Shown here in pieces: positions 1 through 7,566 of a stretch of DNA of 11,088 bases; position 1 is the stretch's first letter; each line of letters starts with the position of its first letter. The notes under the pieces were generated by a model. That model was given only the letters and a program-made list of their open reading frames with translations, had not been told where the DNA came from and made no database searches. The position numbers and the translations under genes were made by a program. Source of the DNA: Acidobacteriaceae bacterium (GTDB lineage Bacteria; Acidobacteriota; Terriglobia; Terriglobales; Acidobacteriaceae); the NCBI GenBank assembly GCA_003140705.1, contig PLKU01000461.1, positions 5,814-16,901 of the forward strand, written 5' to 3'.

Positions 1-1
1 A

Positions 2-373
2 TGGGTGTTGATCGCTGCGGCCGGATCCGACATTCGGGTAAACGGAAGAACTGTGAATGCGGGCCTGTGGGCTCTCGCCAATAAGGACGAAATTCGCGCG
101 CGCGAGGAACGGCTCTACTTTTCCGCTGAGACGGTCGCCGAAGTCGTTCCATTCCCAGGTGTGGGTCGGCCGGTTTTCTGCGGGCGTTGCAGGTTGCCGA
201 TTGCTGCCGAGAGTCCTGCGGTATGTTGCCCCGGTTGTGGCATCTGGCATCACCAGGGTGGCCACGACAACCGCCTGTGTTGGACGTATGCCCCTGCATG
301 CAGTTGCTGCGATTCCCAAACCGAGCTCGGTGCGGGGCTGACTTGGGTCCCGGAAGAGGATACAACCCGATGA
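2..373 (+). CDS. RING-finger-like zinc protein, putative E3 of the Ubl system (5' end outside window)
   Basis: The frame is open from base 2 with no convincing ribosome binding site in the window, so the gene is probably cut at its 5' end; TTG at 5 is only a formal start. Residues below count from that TTG. Residues 1-55 look like the end of a beta-rich, FHA-like segment (GSDIRVNG, then DEIRA and YFSAE). Residues 59-102 hold a zinc cluster: C59-x2-C62, C74/C75-x2-C78, H82-H83, C92, then C99 with C101/C102. This spacing fits a binuclear treble-clef (RING-type) finger, and prokaryotic RING-like proteins are known next to E1/E2/Ubl genes. The stop overlaps the E1 start in an ATGA, so the two are translationally coupled. 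The inferred role is an E3-like bridge between charged E2 and substrate. It could instead be a non-catalytic zinc adaptor. Confidence 0.7.
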   Translation, partial: WVLIAAAGSDIRVNGRTVNAGLWALANKDEIRAREERLYFSAETVAEVVPFPGVGRPVFCGRCRLPIAAESPAVCCPGCGIWHHQGGHDNRLCWTYAPACSCCDSQTELGAGLTWVPEEDTTR

Positions 374-1425
374 ACAATCTGCGCATCGCGTTGATCGGCT
401 GCGGCAACATTGGCACGCACATGGTCCCCGAACTCCCGCGTATGCCGGGAATTTCGGAAGTGACGCTCTGCGACCCGGATCGCTATACCGCTGAGAATCA
501 CCTAGTGCAAAGCATCGACGCAGCCGACGTAGATCGCGCGAAGGCCGTGGTGCAAGCAGAGAGGCTGCGCCGCGCTAATCCAAGTCTCAAAGTGAATGTC
601 CTTGAGGCGCGCGTGGAGGATGTCCCAAGAGGACTGCTCAAATGTGACCTGATTCTGAGCTGCCTGGACAGCCGCTCCGCAAGACAGCATGTAAATGAGC
701 TGGCTACCCGATTGGGGGTCAATTGGATTGACAGCGGAATCCTCGGGAGCCAGAGCCTTGCGCGCGTGAATGCTTATGTGCCAGGTCATGACACCCCTTG
801 CCTGGAATGCGGCTGGGCGATTGCAGACTACGCGGCCTTAGAAACTGAGTTTGTTTGCGGCGCGGTATCCGGCGGCTCCTACCCGTCGATGGCCTCTTCG
901 CCGTTGGGTGCGGTCGCGGCCTCACTGATGGCCGTTGAGGTCGCGAAAATCCTTAACGGCGATCTGGCGGCATCTGTCGTGTCGAGGCAGGTGATCCTCG
1001 ATGTGCTGAATTTCCGGCTGCTGGTTACCGCCAGCCGGCGAAACCCCTGGTGCCGCTTTGATCACCGGACCTGGCATGTAGAGCCGTGGGAGTGCAGCCC
1101 AGAGGGGGTCACCCTCGGCGCCGCACTCGGGGTGCTCGGCAGTCTGCGTGTTGAGGGCCATCGATTCGTCACAGGGTTGCAATGTCCCGATTGCGGCCGC
1201 CGCGATGAGCAACTTCGGCTAAACCGCCCCTTGACGCGCTGTCCCGAATGCGACCGCCGTATGGTGGCCACCGGAATAGGCACTTTCGACCGTCTCGACC
1301 GCGCGTTTGCAGGAGAGCACACGAATCTGACGCTCGCCGAAATCGGCCTTCGCACTGGAGACATTATTACCGGCGGCGACCGCCACCATCGAATTCAGCA
1401 TCGCATGTTGGAGGCAGCGGCATGA
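370..1425 (+). CDS. E1-like ubiquitin-activating enzyme (ThiF/MoeB family)
   Basis: 351 residues from the ATG at 370, which overlaps the previous stop; AGAGGA lies about 10 bases upstream. The Rossmann adenylation fold starts at once: GCGNIG (10-15), the acidic pair D35/D37, N43, K58, N70-P71 and CLD (98-100), all expected of E1/MoeB/ThiF nucleotide binding. C163 (FVCGAVSGG) sits where MoeB has its active-site cysteine and is the best thioester candidate. C144-x2-C147 matches the first half of the MoeB zinc site. Two further CxxC pairs, C272/C275 and C291/C294, lie in a C-terminal extension, so there may be two zinc sites or a separate ribbon. The likely reaction is ATP-dependent adenylation of the Ubl C-terminus (gene at 2852) followed by transfer to the E2 encoded next. 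Family assignment is firm; the partner is inferred from the operon. Confidence 0.92.
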   Translation: MNNLRIALIGCGNIGTHMVPELPRMPGISEVTLCDPDRYTAENHLVQSIDAADVDRAKAVVQAERLRRANPSLKVNVLEARVEDVPRGLLKCDLILSCLDSRSARQHVNELATRLGVNWIDSGILGSQSLARVNAYVPGHDTPCLECGWAIADYAALETEFVCGAVSGGSYPSMASSPLGAVAASLMAVEVAKILNGDLAASVVSRQVILDVLNFRLLVTASRRNPWCRFDHRTWHVEPWECSPEGVTLGAALGVLGSLRVEGHRFVTGLQCPDCGRRDEQLRLNRPLTRCPECDRRMVATGIGTFDRLDRAFAGEHTNLTLAEIGLRTGDIITGGDRHHRIQHRMLEAAA

Positions 1426-1952
1426 GTGCTCATCTAATCAGTAGCGGCGACCCCGTTTACCAGGGTTTCATGGAAAGCCAGTTAGCAGAGGGCATGGCTC
1501 TTTCTGAGGCAAGTGACATTCTTGATCTCCACGTATGTCCGATGCCTCCACCAAACTTTGTTGCCGAGTTTCACTGCAAAGGTCTCACCCGCGACGATGC
1601 GGGTGAAATCCGGGAAGCCAATGAATCTTTCATGGTTGGTGTCTGGTTCCCGGATGACTACTTAAGGCGGGCAAGCACATTCGACGTTCTGCGCATGCTG
1701 ACGCCCCGCGTATGGCACCCGAATGTCCGTGATCATCTCATTTGTATTGGTGCCCTGACAGGCGGCACCCCTCTGGTCGACATTCTTCACCGGACATATG
1801 AAGTTCTCACGTATCAACTGTGCAATCCCGTGGAGAACAACTCACTGAACAAGGCCGCCTGTGCCTGGGCGCGCAGGAATCAGCATATGTTCCCAGTTGA
1901 TGGTCGGCCGCTGAAGCGGCGTCGTCTGGCCTTGGAGGTTCATCCGTCATGA
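1422..1952 (+). CDS. E2-like ubiquitin-conjugating enzyme (UBC fold)
   Basis: 176 residues. The start is the ATG at 1422, with GGAGG at 1410-1414 and an ATGA overlap with the E1 stop; upstream in-frame starts would run into E1. The central part reads like a UBC core: strand FMVGVWFP (70-77, where E2s have FPxxYP), then the hallmark H99-P100-N101 followed seven residues later by C108 (LICIG), the expected thioester cysteine. Helices with conserved-looking Leu, Tyr and Ala-x-Trp (147-149) follow, as in the E2 C-terminal helices. The role is to accept the Ubl from the E1 and pass it to a target, perhaps with the RING protein. The N-terminal 45 residues are not typical of E2 and carry no motif I recognise. 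The end overlaps the next gene in an ATGA. Confidence 0.88.
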   Translation: MSAHLISSGDPVYQGFMESQLAEGMALSEASDILDLHVCPMPPPNFVAEFHCKGLTRDDAGEIREANESFMVGVWFPDDYLRRASTFDVLRMLTPRVWHPNVRDHLICIGALTGGTPLVDILHRTYEVLTYQLCNPVENNSLNKAACAWARRNQHMFPVDGRPLKRRRLALEVHPS

Positions 1953-2827
1953 GGTTCGATCAGGTCGCAGAATCGACTTTTCGCGTGCTGGGAAAGTGCA
2001 CAGATGATGTCCGGCAGGAAGATCCGTGGCATTGGATTTCGAATGTGCGTAATGGAGCCGTGCTTCAAGTGGAGTCCCGGCTTGTAGAGGGTTTCCTTCA
2101 GCTTGCAAGCTGCTCTGAGTCGCGACTCAGGAGTGTGGCGGAACTGGAGCTTGCCCTGTTGGGAAACTCCGCATTGCCAGGCGGAATTGGCCTGGCACTT
2201 GGCGCTGCCAGCCGCGGACTTCACATGCGCGCCGATATTGCGCTGCCGCTTGAAACTACCCTGGATGAGGAGCGCCTGCGGAACAGGTTGAAATGGACGC
2301 TGGGCGGATTCCATGACGGCGCTGAATTGTTAAAGTCCCTCGGTTCGCGTGCTGGCCGCATCTCCCCACCTGCGGACACGGCTTCCGATGGCGGGCTTGC
2401 CGAACTCGTGCGCGCGTGCGCGTGGAAGTGCGAGGAGCGTGGCCCGAACGACTTTGTCGCGGTCCTCGATTCGGAAGCCGAGCCCGCGGCAAGAATCAGG
2501 GCGACTGAGCACGGTGTTCTGCTCAGCGTTGAACTGGGCAGGGTGGACTCCGCTGCAGCAGCTGCCCGTGCGGGATTGGCAGTATTCCTGTTGACGGCCG
2601 GTGGCCTGCTGCGCATGGCCCGCGCATACGCAGTGGAAACGGAAGCCGGCTGGGGATTCGGGTTTCGTGTCTGTCTTCGTGGCAACCCGGAGCCTCAAGA
2701 GATCGATCACGGACTGGCGGCACTCTCGATTGCGCATCAAAGCACAGCCCGGGAAGCAAGGGCGCTCCTCGATGAGCCGACGGCCAGGTGTTACCTGGCC
2801 GCGCGTGCAATTCCAACCACCAACTAA
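1949..2827 (+). CDS. Hypothetical protein with internal duplication, possibly a T3SS-chaperone/YbjN-like fold
   Basis: 292 residues, ATG overlapping the E2 stop (ATGA), with GGAGG at 1934-1938. I do not recognise a named family with certainty. The two halves (about 25-130 and 160-275) share a layout: a beta segment ending in a hydrophobic strand (GFLQLAS versus GVLLSVEL), a Leu/Gly-rich helix (LLGNSALPGG versus LLTAGGLLRM), beta strands (GLHMRADIAL versus GWGFGFRVCL), then a closing helix. That alpha-beta-beta-beta-alpha-like pattern resembles CesT/YbjN-type chaperone domains as a tandem pair. There is no signal peptide, membrane segment or catalytic motif. Its place between E2 and Ubl suggests an accessory or chaperone role for an E2/Ubl intermediate or substrate. 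Fold and role are inference. Confidence 0.6.
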   Translation: MRFDQVAESTFRVLGKCTDDVRQEDPWHWISNVRNGAVLQVESRLVEGFLQLASCSESRLRSVAELELALLGNSALPGGIGLALGAASRGLHMRADIALPLETTLDEERLRNRLKWTLGGFHDGAELLKSLGSRAGRISPPADTASDGGLAELVRACAWKCEERGPNDFVAVLDSEAEPAARIRATEHGVLLSVELGRVDSAAAAARAGLAVFLLTAGGLLRMARAYAVETEAGWGFGFRVCLRGNPEPQEIDHGLAALSIAHQSTAREARALLDEPTARCYLAARAIPTTN

Positions 2828-2851
2828 CCGCACTGTGAAATGGAGAAGACC

Positions 2852-3145
2852 ATGGGAAAAGTTGAAACTGCAGCAGAGATCCCGTTGGAGTTTTCCGACG
2901 TCAGCGGACAGAAAGTCTTCAACGTCAAGAATGCTCCGGTTGCCAATACTGTCGGCGAGCTCATCTCAGAGATGATTTCTGCCATGAACCTGCCACGTAA
3001 CGACAGCAACGGCGCCCCTCTCACCTATCAAGCGAGATCGGAGCGGGAAGGCCGCCATCTTAACGCAAGCGAGCGCATCGGAGATTCGCTGGAAGCCGGG
3101 GATCGCCTCACGCTGGCGCCAAACATCGACGCTGGGATGAGCTAG
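2852..3145 (+). CDS. Ubiquitin-like protein (beta-grasp), presumed substrate of the E1/E2 pair
   Basis: 97 residues from the ATG at 2852, chosen because GGAG at 2842-2845 lies six bases before it; an in-frame ATG at 2840 would add four residues (MEKT) but has no good ribosome site. The pattern fits a small beta-grasp fold: strands around IPLEF and KVFNV, the amphipathic helix VGELISEMISAM, strands LTYQARS and GRHLNA, then the ending SLEAGDRLTLAP, typical of the last Ubl turn and strand (LxxGDxLxL). The protein ends NIDAGMS. It has no terminal Gly-Gly; a single glycine is followed by Met-Ser. Conjugation, if it occurs, therefore needs either trimming of MS by the JAMM protein encoded next or an unconventional C-terminus. 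The assignment rests on the fold pattern plus the E1/E2/JAMM neighbours. Confidence 0.75.
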   Translation: MGKVETAAEIPLEFSDVSGQKVFNVKNAPVANTVGELISEMISAMNLPRNDSNGAPLTYQARSEREGRHLNASERIGDSLEAGDRLTLAPNIDAGMS

Positions 3146-3171
3146 CAATTGGCAAGCAACGAGGACGGCGC

Positions 3172-4206
3172 ATGCAGCTGAATGTTCCTTACCGCTTTGC
3201 CATTGCCATGTTCAGGGAGGACGGGGCCGAGGTCGGGACCGTGCTTGCCAAACGGGATTGGGAACCGGTGGCAGATTGGACGCGCTTTTACTACCAGCGC
3301 AGGGGTGCGTTGCCCCTCGCCGAGAGTGGCAGCGCGTCTATCCTGCCGCTTTGGGAACGCACCCTGGGAGAGCCTTACTGCCGTGGCTACTGCGTGCAGA
3401 TCGAACAGCCAGACAGGCAGCCGGTCACATCGGATTTCCCCAACACTCACTTCCGCGATTTTGCGAGCTCAGCCGCTTCTGTTTACGTCGAGCAAAAGAA
3501 GCTGCGCGCGGGAGAGTATTACACCTACATGGTGCTGGCGCACCCTGCGCAACCGGGGGGGGCGGCGGCCGGCGGCCTCTCGGTCATTGACGCATCTCCA
3601 AGCCTGCCGGCGCATGATGGATCGCTTGAGGCCTTTCTGGCCAAGGCAACGCCAAGTGGCGTGATCGATAGAGCCGACATGCCGGTTTTTGTCCGCAACC
3701 AGGTGCTTGAAGACGCGTCGGCGCTCACACATCAGCATCAAGGAACGGAAGTCGGTGGAATTCTCATTGGAAAGCTTTGGCGCGACGAAGCTGTGGGTGA
3801 GATATTCGCCGAAATCACAGCGCAGATCACTGCAGAGCACACCATGGGAACCAACGTGAAGCTCACTTTCACAGCGGACACCTGGGCTGCGGCAGACGCC
3901 GCATTGCGGTTGCGCAACCGTGGAGAGATTCCACTAGGCTTCGTTCATAGCCACCCTGTCCGTGAATGGTGTTCGGGAAAAGCCTGCACGCTGGAGGCGC
4001 AGAAGACCTGCCACCTGGCAAAGGACTTCTTCTCCGAGGACGACGAGGCCGTGATGCGGGCCGCGTTTCCGAGGGCCTACAGCGTAGCCATCGTGGCCAA
4101 CGACACAGCGTTCGCTGAGCTGACTTTCAGCATGTTTGGAAATAGAGAAGGGTTGACCAAGCCAAGGGGATTCTACTTTATGGAGGGAGACACCAGTGGC
4201 ACGTAA
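3172..4206 (+). CDS. JAMM/MPN+ metallopeptidase (Ubl isopeptidase) with extra N-terminal domain
   Basis: 344 residues; GAGG at 3161-3164 supports the ATG at 3172. The C-terminal half is a JAB/MPN+ domain: E193 (GTEVGGILIG), H259-S-H261-P and S288-x2-D291, the full zinc-binding and catalytic set. The stretch between HSHP and SxxD is 26 residues, longer than the roughly 7-10 usual, and carries C267, C272 and C280 (plus H281), possibly an extra metal site or an exosite loop. Residues 1-150 form a separate alpha/beta region I cannot assign. The likely role is to cleave after the Ubl C-terminus, either maturing the precursor (GMS end) or removing Ubl from targets. It overlaps the ATPase gene by 11 bases, hinting at coupling with unfolding, as for Rpn11 in the proteasome lid. 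Confidence 0.9.
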   Translation: MQLNVPYRFAIAMFREDGAEVGTVLAKRDWEPVADWTRFYYQRRGALPLAESGSASILPLWERTLGEPYCRGYCVQIEQPDRQPVTSDFPNTHFRDFASSAASVYVEQKKLRAGEYYTYMVLAHPAQPGGAAAGGLSVIDASPSLPAHDGSLEAFLAKATPSGVIDRADMPVFVRNQVLEDASALTHQHQGTEVGGILIGKLWRDEAVGEIFAEITAQITAEHTMGTNVKLTFTADTWAAADAALRLRNRGEIPLGFVHSHPVREWCSGKACTLEAQKTCHLAKDFFSEDDEAVMRAAFPRAYSVAIVANDTAFAELTFSMFGNREGLTKPRGFYFMEGDTSGT

Positions 4207-5890
4207 AACAGCTGGGCAGATGAGTGTGGCAGGCATGCTGGACGAGGTTCTAAGCGAGGGAGAGGGTGCACTGCCTTTCGACGAGCGCTTGGCTGTCTTG
4301 GCGAACCTGCGCGAAAGCAGAATTGAGGGCGCGGGGGCTATTGACCGCGCGATGATGGAGCGAATTGCACGACTCAACCAAGCTTTGTCCACTGTGCAGG
4401 AGGAGCAGGACCAGCTGCGCAGCCTGATCGAAAGACTGACACGGCCTCCAAACTTCCCCGCCGTATTCCTGGCGAACACGGATACGCCCCACGTGAAGGG
4501 CGCACTTGTGCAGACGGACAACGAGCGTCGGGTTGTATTGATCGGAGAAGGAATCGACCCGGAACAACTAACACCTGGTGATGAAGTCCTGCTCAACGGG
4601 GAAAGAAATGTACTGGTAGCAAATTCCGGAGTTCCAAGCCTCCTGACAGGTGAAGTGGTGACTTTCAGCCGGAGCACCGACGATGGCAGGATCGTGGTCA
4701 AGTCCCGCGATGAGGAGTTCGTGATTCTGGCCAAGAAAGCCCTTTGGATCGCCGGGCTCAGTCCGGGTGACCGTCTTCGGGTCAGCCGCAGCACGGGCAT
4801 TGCATTCGAGAAGATGGCTCCGGAGAAGGGAGAGCACTACTTCCTGGAGGCGACGCCTGCAGACTCCTTCGACGATATCGGTGGACTTGATCGGGAGATC
4901 GAATCACTGAAGGAGTTGCTGACTCTGCACATGTTGCAGCCCGCAAAGACCAGCATGTACAAGCTTCCACGGAAGGGTTCTGTGCTGCTGCAGGGGCCGC
5001 CAGGAAACGGCAAAACAAAACTGGCGCGCTGCACATGCAACTGGCTCGGAGGAATGTCAGCGAGCGGACGCGCCCGGTTCATGAGCATCAAGCCAGGCGG
5101 CCTGAATTCAATGTGGTACGGACAGACGGAAAACAACTACCGCGAGATATTTCGAATCGCCCGTGAGGCGGCCGCGGCGGAGCCCGGTGTTCCAGTCGTT
5201 CTGTTCTTTGACGAAATTGACTCAATAGCCCAGAGCCGGGGTGAGTCAGCCAGCCACGTTGACGATCGAATGTTGAACACGTTCTTTACCGAACTCGACG
5301 GACTTGAGAAGCGCGGGAACATTGTTGTCATCGGGGCAACTAACCGGATGGACTCTCTGGATCTTGCATTGCTGAGGCCAGGCAGGATGGGGGACCTCGT
5401 GTTGAACATCCCGCAGCCGACTCGCAAGGGCGCCCGAGCCATTATGAGCTGCCATTTGCCTTTGGACATACCCTACGCCGTCAACGGCGAGGGGCCAGCC
5501 GCGGCCCGTGAGGTTCTGGTCGATCTTGCTGTTGCCCAGTTGTTTGCAGACAGCCGTGAAACCGAACTGGCAAAACTCACGATGCGTGACGGAAAGCAAT
5601 ACACGGTGCGGGCCGCGGATCTCGTCAGCGGGGCGCAACTGGAATCGATCGCACATGCTGCGATTGAGCGCGCCTGCATTCGCGATGTGAGTGGCGGCCC
5701 GGCCGGCGTGTCTATCCCGGACATCAACGCAGCGTTGTCGGACTTTTATCTCGCGGCTCCCCGGGCACTCACTCCACGGAACGCGCGGAACTACATCCTC
5801 AGCCTGCCCCAGGATGTCGATGTGGTCAGCGTGAACCTTTTGGAACGCAAGGTGAGGCATTCGCAACTTTACCGTGTGGAGGCGGCCTGA
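4196..5890 (+). CDS. ARC/Mpa-like AAA+ unfoldase (proteasomal-ATPase type)
   Basis: 564 residues. The start is a GTG at 4196 inside the JAMM gene, fixed by GGAGGG at 4182-4187 with ideal spacing. Order: a leader; a coiled coil (about 48-82); two OB-like beta domains (about 86-150 and 151-207); then one AAA+ module. Seen: Walker A GPPGNGKT (267-274), pore loop W307-Y308-G309, Walker B VVLFFDEID (334-342), sensor-1 N383 and arginine fingers R394/R397 in LLRPGRM. This architecture is that of actinobacterial Mpa/ARC, whose coiled coil captures Pup and threads the substrate through the ring. The C-terminus is SQLYRVEAA and lacks the Gln-Tyr-Leu ending that docks Mpa on the 20S proteasome. The Dop-like and Pup-like genes directly downstream make Pup the likely handle. 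It could also act on Ubl-tagged proteins. Confidence 0.9.
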   Translation: MARKTAGQMSVAGMLDEVLSEGEGALPFDERLAVLANLRESRIEGAGAIDRAMMERIARLNQALSTVQEEQDQLRSLIERLTRPPNFPAVFLANTDTPHVKGALVQTDNERRVVLIGEGIDPEQLTPGDEVLLNGERNVLVANSGVPSLLTGEVVTFSRSTDDGRIVVKSRDEEFVILAKKALWIAGLSPGDRLRVSRSTGIAFEKMAPEKGEHYFLEATPADSFDDIGGLDREIESLKELLTLHMLQPAKTSMYKLPRKGSVLLQGPPGNGKTKLARCTCNWLGGMSASGRARFMSIKPGGLNSMWYGQTENNYREIFRIAREAAAAEPGVPVVLFFDEIDSIAQSRGESASHVDDRMLNTFFTELDGLEKRGNIVVIGATNRMDSLDLALLRPGRMGDLVLNIPQPTRKGARAIMSCHLPLDIPYAVNGEGPAAAREVLVDLAVAQLFADSRETELAKLTMRDGKQYTVRAADLVSGAQLESIAHAAIERACIRDVSGGPAGVSIPDINAALSDFYLAAPRALTPRNARNYILSLPQDVDVVSVNLLERKVRHSQLYRVEAA

Positions 5891-5891
5891 G

Positions 5892-7547
5892 ATGAAGAAA
5901 GAGCAAAAATATAAAGGTCCTCGTAAGATCCTCCCTCTGCTCGTCGGCGCGGATATTGAACTGGGCAATTTCATAGCCAACATCGACCGGATTGGAGGCT
6001 CTGGATATGAGGCATCGCGCGCATTGCTGGCGGAGGTCAAAGGCCAGCCAGGCGATGCCTTGGATGGCCATAGCTACTGGAACTCCCCGGGCAACGCGGC
6101 AAACGGCGCTGCCTCGGGGAAATACGCTTCCACCAACCAGTGGGTCTACAACGTCCAGGACGTGGGTCGCCGCTATCTGCCAAGCACGGGCGGCTGCATC
6201 TACGTGGACCTGGATCATTTCGAAATTTGCACTCCGGAGGTGTTGTCGGCATTTGATCATGTGGCCGCGTGGCACGCGATGCTGCGCATCGCGAGAACCG
6301 CTCTCGATGACGCCAACGGAGGCCGTGCTCGTGACCGGCAGATACAGGTCCTTGTCAACAACACCGACGGGCAGGGAAGCTCCTATGGCAGCCATCTCTC
6401 GTTTCTGATCAACCGGCGCACGTTCGACAATATCTTCCTCCTGCGGCGGCCCCATTACCTTCATGCGCTCGCATCTTTTCAGGTGTCACTTCTGTTACTG
6501 ACGGGACAGGGGAAGGTGGGCTCTGAAAATGGCCGGCCTCATGTGGACTACAACATTACCCAGCGTGCCGATTACTTGGAAACACTCATGGGCGTTCCGA
6601 CCACGATCAACCGGCCGATCGTGAACGCACGGGATGAGGCGCTTTGCGGCCGGGGCTACACCCGTGATTCAGAAGCTCCCGCCCGCCTGCATTCGATCTG
6701 TTTTGACAGCGCTCTGGCCCATGGTTCAGCTCTGTTTCGGGTGGGAACCATGCAGCTCTTTCTCACTTTGCTGGAACGGGAGCTGGTGGACGCGCGCCTG
6801 ATACTACTAGAAGATCCCCTGGCCGCATTGCAGAGCTTCAGTACTGATCCCACGCTCAAGGCGCGCACCCGGCTCATCACCGGCGAGCAGCTCACTGTCC
6901 TCGAGCTGCAAAGCGCTTACCTCGACCTCATCAAGCGTCACGCTGCGCAGGGCGTCTTCGAAGGCGTCGTACCTGACGCGGAGGAGATTATTGCCCTCTG
7001 GGAAGACACCCTTGTGAAGTTTGCCAACGCCGACTGGATGGCTGTGGCGCGCCGAGGTATCGACTGGGTTTTGAAGCTGATGGCCATCGAGCGCGCGATG
7101 GACGAGGATTCGCACCTCGACTGGGACTCCCGGGAATTGAAGGTGCTCGACCATACCTACTCGAGCCTCGGAGATGACGGCTTGTATTGGGCCTACGAGG
7201 CAAGCGGCTTCGTGGAGCAATTGGTCACACCGGCGCGCATTGTCCATTTCACCGAAAACCCTCCAGCGAATACGCGGGCGTGGACCAGAGCGATGCTGCT
7301 GCGGCGCGCGTCGGAAGAGGGTGTGACGGTGACCAGCATGGATTGGGATTCAATCACGTTCAAGGTACGCGGGCGTCACTCATGGCCAACCTATCGCACG
7401 CTCGATATGGCGAGCCCGCTTGGGTTCACTGAGGCGGACGCGAAACCCATTTTCGACGACGCCGGGGACTTCAGGGATCTGCTCGATGGACTTGAATCCC
7501 TGGCGGCCGGCAATGCCTTGACTACGGATGTTCTGACCACAAACTGA
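5892..7547 (+). CDS. Dop/PafA-family enzyme (Pup ligase or depupylase/deamidase), closer to Dop
   Basis: 551 residues from ATG 5892, with GGAGG at 5878-5882 and one base after the ATPase stop; an in-frame GTG at 5874 is less likely. It is a carboxylate-amine ligase (glutamine-synthetase-like) fold. Seen: GADIELG (19-25, where Dop has GxExEYG); IYVDLDHFE with CTPE (103-116), D106 matching the catalytic aspartate; NNTDGQGSSYGSH (156-168); ITQRADY (222-228); RPIVNARDE (241-249); RLH (265-267). The C-terminal region (DPTLKA, KVLDHTYS, ENPPANTRA, WDSITF) tracks actinobacterial Dop well, and a long insert before IYVD fits a Dop loop. The usual HEN after SYG is HLS (168-170), so two normally conserved residues differ. 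Pup already ends in Glu, so no deamidation is needed; the enzyme may attach, remove, or do both. Family is certain, reaction direction is not. Confidence 0.9.
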   Translation: MKKEQKYKGPRKILPLLVGADIELGNFIANIDRIGGSGYEASRALLAEVKGQPGDALDGHSYWNSPGNAANGAASGKYASTNQWVYNVQDVGRRYLPSTGGCIYVDLDHFEICTPEVLSAFDHVAAWHAMLRIARTALDDANGGRARDRQIQVLVNNTDGQGSSYGSHLSFLINRRTFDNIFLLRRPHYLHALASFQVSLLLLTGQGKVGSENGRPHVDYNITQRADYLETLMGVPTTINRPIVNARDEALCGRGYTRDSEAPARLHSICFDSALAHGSALFRVGTMQLFLTLLERELVDARLILLEDPLAALQSFSTDPTLKARTRLITGEQLTVLELQSAYLDLIKRHAAQGVFEGVVPDAEEIIALWEDTLVKFANADWMAVARRGIDWVLKLMAIERAMDEDSHLDWDSRELKVLDHTYSSLGDDGLYWAYEASGFVEQLVTPARIVHFTENPPANTRAWTRAMLLRRASEEGVTVTSMDWDSITFKVRGRHSWPTYRTLDMASPLGFTEADAKPIFDDAGDFRDLLDGLESLAAGNALTTDVLTTN

Positions 7548-7566
7548 ATACAAGGAGAGGATCGAT

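Noticed and set aside
3934..4800. Long minus-strand frame of 288 codons
   Set aside because: It lies antisense to the JAMM and ARC genes, has Ser/Arg-rich composition typical of a shadow frame, and shows no motif.
5246..6040. Minus-strand frame of 264 codons
   Set aside because: It is antisense to the ATPase and Dop-like genes, whose motifs are on the plus strand; no family resemblance.
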